Positions 51,475 to 60,427 of a stretch of DNA of 64,000 nucleotides are shown piece after piece. The translations under genes were made by a program, and so were the position numbers. The stretch comes from CF-46 sp042408445. GTDB taxonomy: Bacteria > Chloroflexota > Limnocylindria > Limnocylindrales > CSP1-4. The stretch is taken from positions 62,001 to 126,000 of the forward strand of contig JBHORC010000024.1 in the NCBI GenBank assembly GCA_042408445.1, written 5' to 3'. The first letter of the stretch is position 1. Every line of letters starts with the position of its first letter. Below the pieces are notes generated by a model. The model was not told the DNA's origin, made no database searches, and saw nothing but the letters and a program-made list of their open reading frames with translations.

Positions 51475-52905
51475 ATGCCCCACGTCGCCGAACGCGTCCC
51501 TGACCTGACCAGCCAGCTCGGCGGCGCCGCCCATCTCGACGGCGAGACGCTGGTGGTCGACGACGAGGCCGCCTTCCGCGACGGCACCATCCGGGACCTC
51601 GCCTGGACCGCCGCCTTCGCGGCGGACCCGGACACGGTCGCCGCTGCCCAATGGCTGATCCATGAGGCCGCGCGGGTGCTTGGCGCCCACAGCGCGAGCA
51701 TCCACGACCTCTACATGGCGCGCGCCCGCGGCGAGGTTCACGGGTTCACGGTGCCCGCGATCAACATCCGGGCCCAGACGTTCGACATGGCCAGGACGGT
51801 CTACGAGACCGCGCTCGCGGCGGACGTCGGCGCCGTAATCCTCGAGCTGGCGCGGAGCGAGCAGACGTACACGTTCCAGCGACCGATCGACTACTCGACG
51901 GCGGTCCTCGCCGGGGCGATCGCCGCCGGCTGGCGCGGCCCCGTCTTCATCCAGGGCGACCACTACCAGTTCAACGCGAAGAAGTACGCGAGCGACCCGG
52001 AGACGATGACCGAGGAGCTCCGGCGGGCGTGCCGCCTCGCGCTCGACGCCGGCTACCGGAACATCGATATCGACAGCTCGACCCTCGTCGACCTGACGAA
52101 GCCGGACCGCGACAGCCAGCAGCGCGAGAACTACCTCCGGGCAGCGGAGCTGACGGCGCTGATCCGGTCGCTGGAGACCGACGGCGTCACGGTCAGCGTC
52201 GGCGGCGAGATCGGTGAGGTCGGCAAGGAGAACTCGAACGAGGAGGAGCTCGTCGCCTACCTCGACGGCTATCGCGCCGAGCTGGAGCGTCGCGCGCCGG
52301 GGGCCATCGGGCTGAGCAAGGTGAGCGTCCAGACCGGGACGTCCCACGGCGGCGTCCCGCTGCCGGACGGTTCCGTCGCCCAGGTCAAGCTCGACTTCGA
52401 CGTCCTTCGGCGCTGCGGTGACGTCGCCCGCCAGTACGGTCTCGCGGGGGCCGTCCAGCATGGCGCGTCGACCCTGCCCGACGAGCTGTTCCATCGGTTC
52501 CCGGCGGTCGAGACCGCGGAGATCCATCTCGCGACCGGGTTCCAGAACACGCTGTACGAGCATCCGGCGTTCCCCCGGGAGCTCCACGAGGCGATCGAGC
52601 ACTGGTGCCACGAGAACGCGGAGGACGAACGGAAGCCGGACCAGACTGACGAGCAGTTCGTCTACACGACGCGCAAGAAGGCGATCGGGCCGTTCAAGCG
52701 CCAGCTGTGGGACCTCTCGACGAAGGACGAGATCCTCGCCGCGCAACGCCGCAAGATCGCGTTCCTCTTCACGGAGCTCGGGGTGAACGGGTCACGCGAG
52801 ATGGTGGACCGCTACATCCATCCCGTGGAGCAGCGGTCGGCCATGCCCGAGTCGCTCCGGCCCGCGACGGCAAGCGCGGCAGGTTCGTCCAGCCAGGCTT
52901 CCTGA
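51475..52905 (+). CDS. Class II (zinc) aldolase, fructose-bisphosphate aldolase-like, long form
   Basis: 476 residues. A TIM-barrel enzyme that cleaves a keto-sugar bisphosphate using Zn2+. Zinc-ligand motifs are GDH (H163 in FIQGDHYQFN), GTSHGG (H291) and HGAS (H329 in AVQHGASTLP); the acid region SVGGEIGEVG is also present. All Zn-binding histidines are therefore present. The protein is longer than the about 285-360 residues of canonical FbaA, with an N-terminal roughly 90-residue extension and a C-terminal tail. Long forms annotated FBP aldolase occur in Chloroflexota and actinobacteria. Preferred substrate is likely fructose-1,6-bisphosphate, though tagatose-bisphosphate cannot be excluded. 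Confidence 0.82.
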   Translation: MPHVAERVPDLTSQLGGAAHLDGETLVVDDEAAFRDGTIRDLAWTAAFAADPDTVAAAQWLIHEAARVLGAHSASIHDLYMARARGEVHGFTVPAINIRAQTFDMARTVYETALAADVGAVILELARSEQTYTFQRPIDYSTAVLAGAIAAGWRGPVFIQGDHYQFNAKKYASDPETMTEELRRACRLALDAGYRNIDIDSSTLVDLTKPDRDSQQRENYLRAAELTALIRSLETDGVTVSVGGEIGEVGKENSNEEELVAYLDGYRAELERRAPGAIGLSKVSVQTGTSHGGVPLPDGSVAQVKLDFDVLRRCGDVARQYGLAGAVQHGASTLPDELFHRFPAVETAEIHLATGFQNTLYEHPAFPRELHEAIEHWCHENAEDERKPDQTDEQFVYTTRKKAIGPFKRQLWDLSTKDEILAAQRRKIAFLFTELGVNGSREMVDRYIHPVEQRSAMPESLRPATASAAGSSSQAS

Positions 52906-52956
52906 CCGCGGGAGCGCCTCGCGTCGGAGACTCGGTCAGTCCGGGCCCGATCCGAC

Positions 52957-52974
52957 GGCGCGCGCGGGCGCGCC
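52957..52974. terminator. GC-only hairpin between the aldolase and the Pro-Thr repeat gene
   Basis: GGCGCG-N6-CGCGCC forms a 6-bp stem between two convergent genes. No T run follows in either direction. It may help end transcripts, or be an incidental GC palindrome. Confidence 0.3.
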
Positions 52975-52991
52975 GGCCGCGCTCGACCCCG

Positions 52992-53798
52992 CTAGGGGCA
53001 GATCGGGAGCAGGTCGCAGACGAGCGGCGTCGGCGCCGGAGTCGGCGCCGGTGTGGGCGCGGGCGTCGGCGGCGGCGTGGGGACGGGCGTGGGCTGCGGG
53101 GTCGGTTGCGGCGTTGGCGCGGGCGTTGGCCGTGGCGTCGGGCGCGGCGTGGGTCGCGGTGTCGGGCGTGGTGTCGGGCGAGGCGTTGCGACGGGCGTCG
53201 GGACGGCCGTCGGCCGAGGTGTGGGCGCAGGAGTGATCCGGGGCGTGGGCGCCGGCGTCACCACGACCACAGGGGTCGGAGCTGCTGTCGCTCCCGGCGC
53301 GGCCGTTGCGGCAACCGGGGTCGTGCCCGGCCCGGCGACCCCCGTGGGGCCGACGGTGGGAGCGATCGGTCCCGCCGCGCCGGACGTCGCGCCGCCCCCA
53401 CCGGTGCCGGTTCCCGCGGCGCCGGCCTGCCCGGCGGTTCCGCCGGGGCCCGACGTTGCGCCGGCAACACCGGATTCGGGGCTGGCCGTGGAGCCGTCCG
53501 GCTGGACGACCACGGCAGCGTTCCCGGCGGCTTCCTGCTGGAGCACGGCGCCAGGTACGTCCGCTGCCGGGGATGCCGTGATCGCCGGGCCGTGCACGCC
53601 CGTCAGGACCGCGACGAGGATCACGAGCGCGGGCGCGAGGGCGATGGCAGCGCGGCTGCGATTCGAGGGCAGGGTTCGGTCCTCCGGGCGGCGTCGTCGC
53701 GGGATCCGTTGGCCGGTCACCGGACGAGCACCAGACCCGTCGTGGGAGGTGATGCTCTTGGTCGCTCCACCGCGTGCGGTGGCGACCTCCGGGGGCAT
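52992..53798 (-). CDS. Membrane-anchored surface protein with Pro-Thr-Pro repeats
   Basis: 268 residues. A basic N-terminal stretch (RIPRRRRPEDRTLPSNRSR) is followed by one hydrophobic helix (AIALAPALVILVAVLTG), a type II anchor or uncleaved signal. After an Ala/Gly/Thr-rich region the C-terminal half is TPAPTPRITP and related Pro-Thr-Pro-Arg/Ala/Gln repeats, ending LVCDLLPICP with two cysteines. This architecture is that of a cell-surface stalk or spacer, perhaps O-glycosylated at its many threonines. That fits a cluster-rich glycosylation genome but is unproven. The start ATG 53798 is not supported by an obvious ribosome site. Confidence 0.7.
   Translation of the reverse strand: MPPEVATARGGATKSITSHDGSGARPVTGQRIPRRRRPEDRTLPSNRSRAAIALAPALVILVAVLTGVHGPAITASPAADVPGAVLQQEAAGNAAVVVQPDGSTASPESGVAGATSGPGGTAGQAGAAGTGTGGGGATSGAAGPIAPTVGPTGVAGPGTTPVAATAAPGATAAPTPVVVVTPAPTPRITPAPTPRPTAVPTPVATPRPTPRPTPRPTPRPTPRPTPAPTPQPTPQPTPVPTPPPTPAPTPAPTPAPTPLVCDLLPICP
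53034..53257 (-). repeat. 12-base minisatellite encoding Pro-Thr-Pro-x
   Basis: Imperfect tandem 12-base units (on the plus strand GGCGTGGGTCGC-like and GGTGTCGGGCGT-like) encode the PTPx repeats of the surface protein on the minus strand. Best-conserved copies lie about 53110-53200. Copy number is likely to vary between strains by slippage. Confidence 0.7.
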
Positions 53799-53805
53799 CG
53801 TCGGA

Positions 53806-53841
53806 CCCCAGATTCTCGGACTGCGGCCACCGGATCTGGGG
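53806..53841. repeat. 8-base inverted repeat in the divergent region
   Basis: CCCCAGAT at 53806 and ATCTGGGG at 53834, separated by 20 bases. It lies between the start of the Pro-Thr repeat gene and the promoter of the APC permease. Could be a looped operator or a hairpin in the minus-strand leader. No partner protein can be named. Confidence 0.4.
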
Positions 53842-53915
53842 TTCCTGGCGGGCCGTCAGCCTTCAATGTACGTGACAGTCAGGATTTCAGCTGGGCCGCG
53901 CTCTGCGCGACCACG

Positions 53916-53944
53916 TTGACTCCCCCCGGGGCGGTGCCTATCCT
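53916..53944 (+). promoter_or_regulatory. Promoter of the APC permease gene
   Basis: TTGACT (53916-53921) and TATCCT (53939-53944) with a 17-base spacer. A transcript from about 53951 would have a roughly 100-base leader before GTG 54053. Confidence 0.6.
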
Positions 53945-54052
53945 CGGCGCCAGTCGCGATCCGCGGAGGGAGCGGATCGCGTGTCCCGCGTTCACGCGTT
54001 CCACTCCAGAGGTCAGGCGCGCACCCGTCGGGTGCGGCGGGAGGAGGAGATC

Positions 54053-55687
54053 GTGTCGGGTTCGGTCCAGGATCAGGCGGCGCGCGACGACGCCCATCTC
54101 CGATCGCTCGGGATCAAGCCCGAGCTGAGACGGACGCTCGGGTTCCTGTCCAACTTCGCCGTCGCGTTCAGCTACATCTCGGTGTCCACCGGGACGTTCA
54201 CCAACCAGGCCGTGGCGTTCGGCGTCGGCGGCCCGGCGATCTTCTGGGCGTGGCCGCTCGTGATCCTCGGCCAGACGTTCGTCGCCCTGAACTTCGCAGA
54301 GCTGTCGAGCCACTTCCCGGTGGCGGGCTCGATCTATCAATGGTCGAAGCGGCTGTCGAACAAGACGCTCGGCTGGTTCACCGGCTGGATCTACTTCTGG
54401 GCCGGCGTCGTGACCGTCACGGCGGTCGCGGCGACGGTGCCGCTCGTCCTCTCGACGATCATGGGCTTCGACCTCGCGAGCGATTCGCCGCTCCCGTTCC
54501 TCGACATGTGGCAGTTCGTCGGCCTGCTGACGCTCGTCTCGACGACCCTGATCAACTCGATCGGCGTCCGGCTGCTGGCCACGATCAACAACATCGGCGT
54601 CGGCGCCGAGATCCTCGGCATGCTCGTGTTCGCGCTGCTGCTCCTGTTCTTCGCGAACCACCAGTCACCGTCCGTCCTGTTCGACACGAGCTACACGAAC
54701 GGCCTCGCGAACGGCAGCTACCTGCCGGTGTTCCTGGTCGGCGCGTTCATGGCGCTGTTCGTCGTGTACGGCTTCGACACCGCCGGGACGTTCGGCGAGG
54801 AGACGCTGGACGCCAGCCGCCAGGCACCGCGCGGTGTCCTCTCCGCGATCTGGCTGTCCGGGCTCGTCGGCGCGATCTTCCTGCTGGCGGTCACGCTCTC
54901 GTTCCAGGATGTCGGCAAGGCCGTCGAGACGGGTCAGGCGTTCGGCTTCCCGATCGCCGACACGATCAAGGCGAACCTGACGTTCGGGCTGCTCGGCAAC
55001 TTCACGATGGGCGACCTGTACCTCGTGATGATCCTGGTCGCCGTCTATGTCTGCACCCTGGCGATCCAGGGCGCGACGACCCGCCTGATGTTCTCGATGG
55101 GTCGGGACCGACGCCTGCCGTTCGGCAGCGTCTGGGGCCACGTCAGCCCGACCCTCCGGACGCCGGCGTATGCGGCCATCGCGGTCGGCGTCCTTGGCGC
55201 CATTCCGCTCCTCGTGACCGGCGCGACCGGGTCGATCTACCTCGCCATTGCGGCGACCGGGATGATCTACATCAGCTACTTCCTGTGCAACCTCGGCGTC
55301 TTCGTCGCCCGCCGCCGCGGCTGGCCGCACAAGGGCGCGTGGTTCAGCCTCGGCAGCTGGGGCACGATCATCAACATCGTGGCCCTGATCTGGGGCGGCC
55401 TGATGGTCATCAACATCGGGCTGTGGACGGCACCGAACCTCTTCGGGGACTTCGGCAACGACCTTCGCAACACGTGGTCGAACCCGTTCATCAACACCTT
55501 CCTCGCCCTCGGCAAGAATGCCGACGGGACGCCGAACGTCCTCACCGGACTGCCGGCGATCCCGGTGTTCGAGGCGCTCGTGGGCGTGGTGCTGCTGATC
55601 GGCGTGATCTATTACGCCGTTGCCCAGGCCGGTCGCGAGGACGTCGTGGCCGCCGACCTGGCGACGGGCGAGGCCGTGATCGGCTGA
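54053..55687 (+). CDS. Amino acid permease, APC superfamily
   Basis: 544 residues with about twelve to fourteen membrane helices. The GTG 54053 start is chosen over 53981 because GGAGGAGG lies 5 bases upstream and the family similarity begins soon after. Helix 1 carries NFAVAFSYISVSTGTFTNQA with the unwound substrate-binding GTF region, and GSIYQWSKRLSNKTLGWFTG is the classical APC signature stretch. It takes up an amino acid or polyamine, probably with protons; the substrate is not readable. LDASRQAPRGVLSAIW is the conserved loop before helix 7. The next gene is separated by a strong terminator. Confidence 0.87.
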   Translation: MSGSVQDQAARDDAHLRSLGIKPELRRTLGFLSNFAVAFSYISVSTGTFTNQAVAFGVGGPAIFWAWPLVILGQTFVALNFAELSSHFPVAGSIYQWSKRLSNKTLGWFTGWIYFWAGVVTVTAVAATVPLVLSTIMGFDLASDSPLPFLDMWQFVGLLTLVSTTLINSIGVRLLATINNIGVGAEILGMLVFALLLLFFANHQSPSVLFDTSYTNGLANGSYLPVFLVGAFMALFVVYGFDTAGTFGEETLDASRQAPRGVLSAIWLSGLVGAIFLLAVTLSFQDVGKAVETGQAFGFPIADTIKANLTFGLLGNFTMGDLYLVMILVAVYVCTLAIQGATTRLMFSMGRDRRLPFGSVWGHVSPTLRTPAYAAIAVGVLGAIPLLVTGATGSIYLAIAATGMIYISYFLCNLGVFVARRRGWPHKGAWFSLGSWGTIINIVALIWGGLMVINIGLWTAPNLFGDFGNDLRNTWSNPFINTFLALGKNADGTPNVLTGLPAIPVFEALVGVVLLIGVIYYAVAQAGREDVVAADLATGEAVIG

Positions 55688-55712
55688 TCGCGGCACGGGT
55701 TCGATGATCGAT

Positions 55713-55743
55713 GTCGGCGACGCGGACGCTCCGCGTCGCCGAC
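55713..55743 (+). terminator. Intrinsic terminator after the APC permease
   Basis: A perfect 14-bp stem (GTCGGCGACGCGGA, loop CGC) starts 25 bases past the stop, followed by GTTCTTGCT. Strong stem, moderate T tract. Confidence 0.75.
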
Positions 55744-55769
55744 GTTCTTGCTGAAGCCTGACGAACGCG

Positions 55770-56732
55770 ATGACCGACGCGGTCGAGTCGCCAGCCGTCC
55801 TGCACGGCGAGCTCCGCGACGAGCTCGTGGGTGCGATGCAACGCGTGCCGGAGCTTGCCGGTGCCGCGCTGACCCTGACGGCGCTGTCCGGCGGCATCAC
55901 GAACCGGAATTTCCTCGTGACGGTCGCCGACCGCCGCGATCGCTACGTCATCCGCCTCGCCGGCAACGACACCCACCTCCTGGGGATCTCTCGCGAGGTC
56001 GAGCACGCCGCGACCGTCGCTGCCGCCGGTGTTGGCGTTGGGCCCGAGGTGACGGCGTTCATTCGGCCCGAGGGCTATCTCGTGACGCGGTTCATCGAGG
56101 GGTCGCCGGTCTCGGACGCCGCAGTTCACGAACCTGCGACGCTCGACCGCGTCGCGGACTCGCTCCGTCGGATCCACGATGGTCCGCCGATCCCGGGCCT
56201 CTTGGTTCCGCTCCGGATCGTCGAGTCGTACCGGGCCCTGGCGGGTGCTCGCGGCGTCCCGATCCCGGCCGAATACGAGCTGGCCGCTGCGATCGGCCGG
56301 CGCATCGAGCTGGCCTGTCTGGCCAACCCGATCGACGTCCGACCGTGCCACAACGACCTGCTGAATGCGAACTTCATCGATGACGGGCGCCGGATCCGGA
56401 TCGTCGACTGGGAGTACGCGGGGATGGGCGACCCGTTCTTCGATCTCGGGAACTTCAGCATCAACCACGAGCTGACCCCGGACGAGGACGCCCATCTCCT
56501 TGCCGCCTACGACTCCGCGGCACGACATCACGGCCGCGCGGCTCGGCTCGCCCGCCTGGGGCTGATGCGCGTCGTCTCCGACTTCCGCGAGGCGATGTGG
56601 GGCGTCCTCCAGCAGGGGATCAGCACGCTCGACGTCGACTTCGTCGCGTATGCCGGGGAGCATTTCGAACGGCTCCTCGCCAATGCCACGACTCCGGCCT
56701 TCGAGCGGGCGCTGCGCGAAGCGGCGGGCTGA
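55770..56732 (+). CDS. Aminoglycoside phosphotransferase / choline kinase-like protein
   Basis: 320 residues of the APH/choline-kinase superfamily of small-molecule kinases. The nucleotide region shows SGGITNRNFLVTV and RYVIRLAGNDTHLLGISREV (conserved Lys replaced by Arg in the ATP-lysine position). The catalytic loop is CHNDLLNANFIDD, where the H-x-D-x-x-x-x-N set is clear, and IVDWEYAGMGDPFFDLGNF holds the metal-binding DxE/DxD. The layout is closest to choline/ethanolamine kinases (WEYAGMGDPFFDL), so a choline or amino-sugar acceptor is likely. The ATG lacks a strong ribosome site. Alternative: homoserine- or fructosamine-type kinase. Confidence 0.82.
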   Translation: MTDAVESPAVLHGELRDELVGAMQRVPELAGAALTLTALSGGITNRNFLVTVADRRDRYVIRLAGNDTHLLGISREVEHAATVAAAGVGVGPEVTAFIRPEGYLVTRFIEGSPVSDAAVHEPATLDRVADSLRRIHDGPPIPGLLVPLRIVESYRALAGARGVPIPAEYELAAAIGRRIELACLANPIDVRPCHNDLLNANFIDDGRRIRIVDWEYAGMGDPFFDLGNFSINHELTPDEDAHLLAAYDSAARHHGRAARLARLGLMRVVSDFREAMWGVLQQGISTLDVDFVAYAGEHFERLLANATTPAFERALREAAG

Positions 56733-56783
56733 CGAGAGGCCGCCGGGCAACCGCGTCGTTCCACGGCGAATACCCTTGCTGCC

Positions 56784-57809
56784 GTGACCCAGCCCGCGTC
56801 CACGTCCCGCCGTCAGGCGGGGCTGCTCGTCGTGACGGTCGTCGCGACCCTGACGCTGCTCGCCGGCGGCTGGACGCTCGGTCGGGAGATGCTGGCGGCG
56901 CCACGACCCTCGGCGTCGACGACGGCCGTCGTCGCGGCCTCGCCGTCGAGTCGCGCGTCAGCCGGATCGCCGTCGGCGGCCGTCGAGCCGTCCGGGTCCG
57001 GGGCTCCGACCGTCGTCCTGACCGGCGCCGGCGACATCGCCGACTGCGCGACGACGGGGGCGAGGCAGACCTCCGACCTGCTGCTCCGGCAGCAGGGCTG
57101 GTTCTTCACGGCGGGCGACGCGATCGACGGCGCCGCCGACCCGGGATGCTTCGACGCGACGTGGGGGAGGGTTGGCGACCGGCTGATCCTGACGGCCTCA
57201 GGCGAGGAGGACCACGCGGTCGCGGCGGCCTCCGGCCGGCCGTCGCGGAGCGGTGCGGGGAGTGGCGTCAGCGGCCCGAGCGGAGCGCCCGCCCCATCCT
57301 GGTCGTCGCACGATCTCGGCGCGTGGCACGTCGTCGTCCTGGACTCGGATTGCGCCGCCGTCGGCGGCTGCGGCCCGGACTCGCCGCAGGGCGAGTGGCT
57401 GATCGACGATCTCCGTCACACGACCGCCCTGTGCACGCTCGCAATCTGGCATCAGCCGCGCTTCAGCTCCGGAGCCGATGGGGACCATCCCGATGTGGGC
57501 CCGCTCTGGACGATCCTCCACGCCGCCCACGCCGATCTCGTCGTCGACGGCCACGACCACGATTACGAACGGTTCGCGCCACAGGACCCGAGCGGCCGCG
57601 AGGAGCGACCGGCGGGCATCCGCGAGATCATCGTCGGCACAGGCGGGGCGCCGTTCGGGCAGTTCGGCCGGACGCACGCGAACAGCGAGTTCCGGCTGAC
57701 CGGGACGTGGGGCGTCCTCCGGCTCACCCTCCATCCGGCCAACTACGAATGGGAGTTCCTGCCGACCACGGGCGACGTGGCGGACTCCGGGAGCACGCCG
57801 TGCCACTGA
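56784..57809 (+). CDS. Membrane-anchored metallophosphoesterase, with degenerate active site
   Basis: 341 residues from GTG 56784, 7 bases after a TACCCT box. One N-terminal membrane helix (AGLLVVTVVATLTLLAGGWT) and a Ser/Ala-rich linker precede a calcineurin-like phosphoesterase domain of the purple-acid-phosphatase type. GAGDIADC and the late GHDHDYERFAP and IWHQPRFSS motifs are present. The middle motifs GD-x-x-Y and GNH-D/E are altered (GDAIDGA and ASGEEDHA), removing key metal ligands of most relatives. It may therefore have weak or no phosphatase activity and act in binding. Probably anchored on the outside of the cell. Confidence 0.75.
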   Translation: MTQPASTSRRQAGLLVVTVVATLTLLAGGWTLGREMLAAPRPSASTTAVVAASPSSRASAGSPSAAVEPSGSGAPTVVLTGAGDIADCATTGARQTSDLLLRQQGWFFTAGDAIDGAADPGCFDATWGRVGDRLILTASGEEDHAVAAASGRPSRSGAGSGVSGPSGAPAPSWSSHDLGAWHVVVLDSDCAAVGGCGPDSPQGEWLIDDLRHTTALCTLAIWHQPRFSSGADGDHPDVGPLWTILHAAHADLVVDGHDHDYERFAPQDPSGREERPAGIREIIVGTGGAPFGQFGRTHANSEFRLTGTWGVLRLTLHPANYEWEFLPTTGDVADSGSTPCH

Positions 57810-57948
57810 GCAGTCGCACGGCCGCCGCGCCGCGCGAGAGACGACTCCGCGACCGTGCGAGGCGGCCACCCGACCCGATAGGCTGATCCGCGGCCACCGG
57901 TGCTCACCGGGTCGGCCAGAGGGGGCTCGCCGAGCACGAGGGTGACGG

Positions 57949-60411
57949 GTGGCGGACCAGGCGCGAGCAGTGGTCATCGGTGGCGGGGTCGGCGGAACGT
58001 CCGTCGCCTATCACCTGGCCGAACGTGGCTGGACGGACGTCATCCTCGTCGAGCGCGCTGAGCTGACCTCGGGCTCCACCTTTCACTCCGCGGGTCTCGT
58101 CGGTCAGCTGAGGAGCTCCGTCACGCTCACGACGATGATGATGTACGGGGCATCGCTCTACCGCCGGCTGAAGGACGAGACGGGCGTCGATCCGTCCTGG
58201 CACGAGGTCGGCTCGCTCCGCCTCGCATCGTCCCGGGCGAGGTACGAGGAGCTCCAGCGGCAGGCGAGCTGGGCGAAGACGTTCGGCCTGCCCCTCGAGC
58301 TCATCTCGGCTGCCGAGGCGCAGGAGCGCTTCCCGTTGATGGCGCTCGACGCGGTCCTCGGCGCCGTCTGGCTGCCGACCGATGGGTGGCTCGACCCGTC
58401 GGGCCTGGCGATGGCGCTCGCCGCCGGGGCGCGACAGCGCGGCGTCGAGATCCGCACGAACACGCGGGTCGTCGGGATCGGCGTGGATCGCGGACGCGTG
58501 ACCGGAGTGACGGTCCAGCGCAAGGACGGGTCCCGCGAGGAGATCGCTGCCGAGGTCGTCGTCAACGCCGGCGGCATGTTCGCGCCGGAGATCGCCCGCC
58601 TCGTCGGTGTGACGGTGCCGATCATCCCGATGGCCCACCAGTACCTGTTCACCGAGGCGATCGACGGCGTCCACTCCGGACTGCCGCAGCTCCGCGACCC
58701 CGACAACCTCGTCTACTTCCGCGAAGAGGTCGGCGGGCTGTGCATGGGCGGCTACGAGCGGAACCCCGCCCCGTGGTCGCTCGACGGCGTCCCACCGGAC
58801 TTCAACGGCAAGCTGCTGGCACCCGACTGGCCAAGGTTCGAGGAGATCATGGCCGGGGCCGTCCGGCGGGTGCCGGCGATCGCGGACGCCGGCGCCTCGA
58901 GGATCATCAACGGGCCGGAAGGCTTCACCCCGGACAACGAGTTCATCCTGGGCGAGAGCGAGGTTCGCGGCTTCTTCGTCGCGGCCGGCTTCTGCGCCCA
59001 CGGGATCGCCGGCGCGGGTGGGATCGGTCGGCAGGTCGCGAGCTGGATCGTCGACGGCGAGCCGGAGCTGGACCTGTGGCACATGGACATCCGGCGGTTC
59101 GGCGGGCAGCACTGGCGCTCCCGGGATTGGACCCTTGCCCGCACGACCGAGGTCTACGCGACCTACTACGACATCCATTACCCCAACGAGGAGCGCCAGG
59201 CGGGGCGGCCGCTTCGCATGTCGCCGACGTACGACCGGCTCGCGTCGCTCGGCGCCGTGTTCGGCGAGAAGTCCGGCTGGGAGCGGCCGAACTGGTTCGA
59301 GCCGAACGCCGACGACCCGCGCTTCGGCGGCCGTGCGGCTCTCGAGCGGCTGCGGCCACGCGGCTGGGCGGGTGAGCACTGGAGCCCGGCCATCGCGGCC
59401 GAGGCGCTGGCCACGCGACGCGACGCGGCCCTGTTCGACGAGACGTCGTTCGCGAAGATCGAGGTGGTCGGGGCGGGGGCGTGCGCGTTCCTGAACCGGA
59501 TGGCGGCCAACGACATCGACGTGCCGGTTGGCCGAATCGTCTACACCTCGATGCTGAACCGGCGGGGCGGGATCGAGTGCGACCTCACGATCACGCGGAT
59601 CGCGGCGGATCGCTTCGTCCTCGTGACCGGGACCGCGTTCGGCCAGCACGACCTGGCGTGGCTTCGCGGCCACCTGCCGCAGGACGGCTCCGTGCAGCTC
59701 AACGACCTGACGTCGGGCCGCGTCTGCTTCGGGCTCTGGGGGCCGCGGGCCCGCGACATCCTCGCACCGCTAACCCAGGATGATCTCTCGAACGACGCGT
59801 TCCCGTACCTGACCGGCCGGGCGATCACGCTGGGTCGGATCCCCGTCCTCGCGCTCCGCGTGACGTATGTCGGCGAGCTCGGCTGGGAGCTGTATGCGCA
59901 CACCGAATTCGGGGCGGCGCTGTGGGACACGCTCATGGCGGCGGGGCAGGCGCACGGGCTGACCCCTGCCGGCTACCGCGCGATCGACGCGCTCCGGCTC
60001 GAGAAGGGCTACCGCGTCTGGTCGAGCGACATCACGCCGGACGAGACGCCGTTCGAGGCGGGGCTGGGCTTCGCCGTCGCGCTCGACAAGGACGGGGACT
60101 TCATCGGCCGGGACGCGCTGATCGCGGCGAAGGCGAACGGCCCCAGGAAGCGGCTCCGCTGCCTCGTCCTCGACGACCCACGAGCGGTCTGCCTCGGCAA
60201 CGAACCGGTGCGGGTCGGTGGCGAGATCGTGGGTCGGGTCACGAGCGGCGGCTACGGCCATGCGGTGGAGCGCTCGATCGCGTACGCATACCTGCCACCT
60301 CGGGCGGCCATCGGGACGCCCGGCGAGATCGACGTCTTCGGCGAGTGGGTCGGCTTCGAGGTCGTCCGCGAGCCGCTGTGGGATCCGTCGAACGAGCGGA
60401 TCCGGAGCTGA
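57949..60411 (+). CDS. Dimethylglycine/sarcosine dehydrogenase-like FAD oxidoreductase fused to a GcvT domain
   Basis: 820 residues from GTG 57949. The N-terminal DAO domain (about 1-390) has the dinucleotide fold GGGVGGTSVAYHLAE and H46 in STFHSAGL, the position where DMGDH/sarcosine enzymes attach FAD covalently. An FAO_M linker (about 390-430) follows, then a GcvT aminomethyltransferase domain and its C-terminal barrel from about 430 to the end (NRRGGIECDLTITRIA, YVGELGWELYAHTEFGAALW). It should demethylate N-methylglycines and pass the formaldehyde unit to tetrahydrofolate. It ends 16 bases before a convergent kinase gene. The APC permease nearby could import such an amino acid. Confidence 0.88.
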   Translation: MADQARAVVIGGGVGGTSVAYHLAERGWTDVILVERAELTSGSTFHSAGLVGQLRSSVTLTTMMMYGASLYRRLKDETGVDPSWHEVGSLRLASSRARYEELQRQASWAKTFGLPLELISAAEAQERFPLMALDAVLGAVWLPTDGWLDPSGLAMALAAGARQRGVEIRTNTRVVGIGVDRGRVTGVTVQRKDGSREEIAAEVVVNAGGMFAPEIARLVGVTVPIIPMAHQYLFTEAIDGVHSGLPQLRDPDNLVYFREEVGGLCMGGYERNPAPWSLDGVPPDFNGKLLAPDWPRFEEIMAGAVRRVPAIADAGASRIINGPEGFTPDNEFILGESEVRGFFVAAGFCAHGIAGAGGIGRQVASWIVDGEPELDLWHMDIRRFGGQHWRSRDWTLARTTEVYATYYDIHYPNEERQAGRPLRMSPTYDRLASLGAVFGEKSGWERPNWFEPNADDPRFGGRAALERLRPRGWAGEHWSPAIAAEALATRRDAALFDETSFAKIEVVGAGACAFLNRMAANDIDVPVGRIVYTSMLNRRGGIECDLTITRIAADRFVLVTGTAFGQHDLAWLRGHLPQDGSVQLNDLTSGRVCFGLWGPRARDILAPLTQDDLSNDAFPYLTGRAITLGRIPVLALRVTYVGELGWELYAHTEFGAALWDTLMAAGQAHGLTPAGYRAIDALRLEKGYRVWSSDITPDETPFEAGLGFAVALDKDGDFIGRDALIAAKANGPRKRLRCLVLDDPRAVCLGNEPVRVGGEIVGRVTSGGYGHAVERSIAYAYLPPRAAIGTPGEIDVFGEWVGFEVVREPLWDPSNERIRS

Positions 60412-60427
60412 CCCTCGCGGCCCGCCG

